Assembly (NCBI GenBank): GCA_029688955.1
Contig: JARUKZ010000005.1
Location: forward strand, 109,604 to 173,603
Origin: Chitinispirillales bacterium ANBcel5
GTDB taxonomy: Bacteria; Fibrobacterota; Chitinivibrionia; Chitinivibrionales; Chitinispirillaceae
Reading direction: 5' to 3'
Length of the DNA: 64,000 nt
Position 1 is the stretch's first letter, and every line of letters starts with the position of its first letter. The notes under the pieces were generated by a model that did not search any database, was not told where the DNA came from, and saw nothing but the letters and a program-made list of their open reading frames with translations. A program made the position numbers and the translations under genes. Shown here piece after piece: positions 62,768-64,000 of the stretch.

Positions 62768-62774
62768 GGATAGT

Positions 62775-62870
62775 AAGAAGGATTTTATGGGGCCAAGCCT
62801 CCTACGCGGGAGCTACGGAGGCCAGGGCGACAACATAAAGACTAATGAACAAGTACTAATTAAAGATTAG
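62775..62870 (+). repeat. Repeat family R3, copy 1
   Basis: Starts like R1 (AAGGATTTTATGGGGCC), then contains the imperfect palindrome GCCTCCTACGCGGGAGCTAC...GGAGGCC and CAGGGCGACAACAT, then TAATGAACAAGTACTAATTA. Copy 2 is at 63880-63978. Confidence 0.75.
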
Positions 62871-62929
62871 GAAATACAATTTCCCCATTTTCCCGCTCAA
62901 CGCTCACAGCTCATAGCTCATAGCTATTT

Positions 62930-63338
62930 AAAGCGTGAAGGGACCCGTTTGGGGGGACCCCTGGGCTTTAATCGCGGGAAGGAAGGGAATTGGAATACCA
63001 TTCCTGCTATAGATCTAAATCTTTTACGATCTTCCATACTACTAATGTATACGAGAAAAAGTCGATCGTTTGATCTTGATCTTTTTCATAAGCGCTGAAA
63101 GCGCGCAATATAATAGCCCGGGGTAAGCCAGTCTTCTGGCGCAGCCCCGGGTGCTGGCGCGAAAAAAGATCCCAAGCGCTGAAAGCGCGGGATAATCGTT
63201 GATGTTATCGGGATTTGTGGGAAAAAGAGATTTTATGGGGCTAAAGGCGATAGATTGGGTCACCCCCGGGCGTCAATGGTGAAAGCGTGAAGGGACCCGT
63301 TTGGGGGGACCCTTGGGCTTTAATCGCGGGGAGGAAGG
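62930..63338 (+). repeat. Composite R1+R2 unit, first copy
   Basis: A partial R1 (62930-62988) is followed by GGAATACCATTCCTGCTATA, a spacer with CCATACTACTAATGTATACG, and repeat R2. R2 at about 63077-63225 contains AGCGCTGAAAGCGC twice, on either side of the hairpin CCCGGGGTAAGCCAG...CTGGCGCAGCCCCGGG. R1 copy D closes the unit at 63227-63338. The unit then recurs about 350 bases on. Confidence 0.85.
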
Positions 63339-63718
63339 GAACCGGAATACCATTCCTGCTATATAACCATATCTTTTACGATCTTCCATACTACTAATGT
63401 ATACGAGAGAAAGTCGATCGTATGATCTTGATCTTTTTCATAAGCGCTGAAAGCGCGCAATATAATAGCCCGGGGTAAGCCAGTCTTCTGGCGCAGCCCC
63501 GGGTGCAGGCGCGGGATATTTGATGCTGTTATCGGGAATTGTGGGAAAAAGGATTTTTATGGGGCTAAAGGCGGTATCATAATTACTAATTAAAGATAAA
63601 AGGAAAGATTTTTATGGGGCTAAAGGCGATAGATTGGGTCACCCCCGGGCGTCAATGGTGAAAGCGTGAAAGGATCCGTTTGGGGGGACCCTTGGGCTAT
63701 GATCTCGGGAAGGAAGGG
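63285..63718 (+). repeat. Composite R1+R2 unit, second copy
   Basis: R1 copy D's second half, GGAATACCATTCCTGCTATA, the CCATACTACTAATGTATACG spacer, and R2 (63417-63535) repeat the first composite copy, about 350 bases downstream. A partial R1 (63548-63572) and R1 copy F (63600-63718) follow. Confidence 0.85.
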
Positions 63719-63736
63719 AAAATGGAGTTTGGTTTT

Positions 63737-64000
63737 GATCTTTTTCATAAGCGCTGAAAGCGCGCAGTTTAATAGCCCGGGGTAAGCCAGTCTTCTGGCG
63801 CAGCCCCGGGTGCAGGTGCGAAAAAAGATCCCAAGCGCTGAAAGCGCGGGATATTTGTTGATGCCATCGAGATTTGTGGGAAAAAGGATTTTTATGGGCC
63901 TCCTACGCGGAAGCTACGGAGGCCAGGGCGACAACATGTTTTTGACTAATGACCAAGTACTAATTAGAGATTAGGAAATAAAAAATTTTCCCTTTTTTCT
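63737..64000 (+). repeat. Third R2 copy and second R3 copy, cut by the window edge
   Basis: R2 is present at about 63737-63870 with the same double AGCGCTGAAAGCGC and central GC hairpin. It is followed by an R1-like start and R3 copy 2 (GGCCTCCTACGCGGAAGCTA, then GGAGGCCAGGGCGACAACAT). The array continues past the window. Confidence 0.8.

Larger units (their letters stand above)
61552..64000. repeat. Repeat-rich, gene-poor right end of the window
   Basis: Nearly 2.5 kb built of interspersed GC-rich palindromic repeats, short tandem repeats and an IS110 fragment. Besides the families listed separately there are widely seen intergenic motifs: CAGTTCCTCGAGCGGAGTCG (61801), AGCCCAGGGCAATCGCCCTG (61967), CTCATCCCGGCCGTTGGCC (62111 and 62506) and GACCAGGCC...GACCTGGC (62362). 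No intact protein gene is supported. The window ends inside the array. Confidence 0.85.

Noticed and set aside
62930..64000. CRISPR-like array of repeats
   Set aside because: Repeats are long, palindromic and variable, spacers are not of uniform size, and no cas gene is present.
1..64000. tRNA, rRNA, or tmRNA genes
   Set aside because: I found no cloverleaf or conserved rRNA segments on reading both strands, but covariance-model searches were not possible.

Overview
The window is AT-rich and centred on a chromosomal replication origin. Genes left of about 9.35 kb run leftwards in the order bactofilin (partial), M23 peptidase, parB, parA, rsmG, mnmG, mnmE, yidC, yidD, rnpA, rpmH. dnaA and dnaN run rightwards. 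Perfect parS sites and DnaA boxes sit where expected. The best taxonomic guess is a member of Fibrobacterota, in the Chitinispirillum/Chitinivibrio side of the phylum. This is inferred from a TIGR02147-family protein (a family known as a paralogous set in Fibrobacter), secreted proteins with FlgD-like or type IX-like C-terminal domains, a secreted GH5 endoglucanase, a beta-helix polysaccharide-binding or lyase-like protein, and the AT-rich base composition. No rRNA or tRNA gene was seen, so the assignment rests on protein families only.

Layout. 1-9.35 kb: origin-proximal housekeeping block on the minus strand. 9.35-12.6 kb: dnaA, a candidate oriC, dnaN, and a second DnaA-box cluster. 12.5-34.1 kb: mixed core and accessory genes (secreted barrel-like protein, EEP nuclease-like protein, glycogen phosphorylase, a long KamA-family radical SAM protein, manA with a STAS gene, a moxR/TPR/DUF58 operon, a TIGR02147 protein facing a large lipoprotein, a DUF1540 gene with a sigma-54 promoter facing a sigma-54 activator, a broken chemotaxis receptor, an adenylate cyclase, ispG). 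34.6-38.6 kb: a 1317-residue repeat protein with alternating acidic and basic blocks and a C-terminal membrane anchor. 38.6-44.8 kb: rsmE, a shortened PTS EIIA gene, a YcxB-like membrane protein, a small Cys protein, a MscS channel, a membrane sensor-like protein and an AEC carrier. 44.8-48.7 kb: a BspA/DUF285 surface protein and a truncated copy of its 5' end. 49.2-61.6 kb: accessory genes (pyruvate-kinase-C-like protein, GH5, Hsp20, small membrane proteins and a lipoprotein, tandem SH3, a GC-rich ABC-class ATPase, beta-helix protein, two exported unknowns) and finally lgt. 61.6-64 kb: almost gene-free, built of several families of GC-rich palindromic repeats, with an IS110 transposase fragment.

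How the genes fit together. The left block links chromosome segregation (ParAB-parS), polarity or envelope scaffolding (bactofilin plus M23), tRNA wobble modification (MnmE/MnmG), ribosome and RNase P maturation, and membrane insertion (YidC/YidD). The centre holds storage-sugar metabolism and envelope functions. The right half is rich in exported and surface proteins and in decayed genes, as expected of an accessory region that gains and loses DNA. No complete phage, CRISPR array or defence island was found. The most unusual items are the charge-block repeat protein, the sigma-54/DUF1540 pair, a terminator-like hairpin directly before the mnmE start codon, a likely non-ATG start for rnpA, and the composite repeat array at the right edge.
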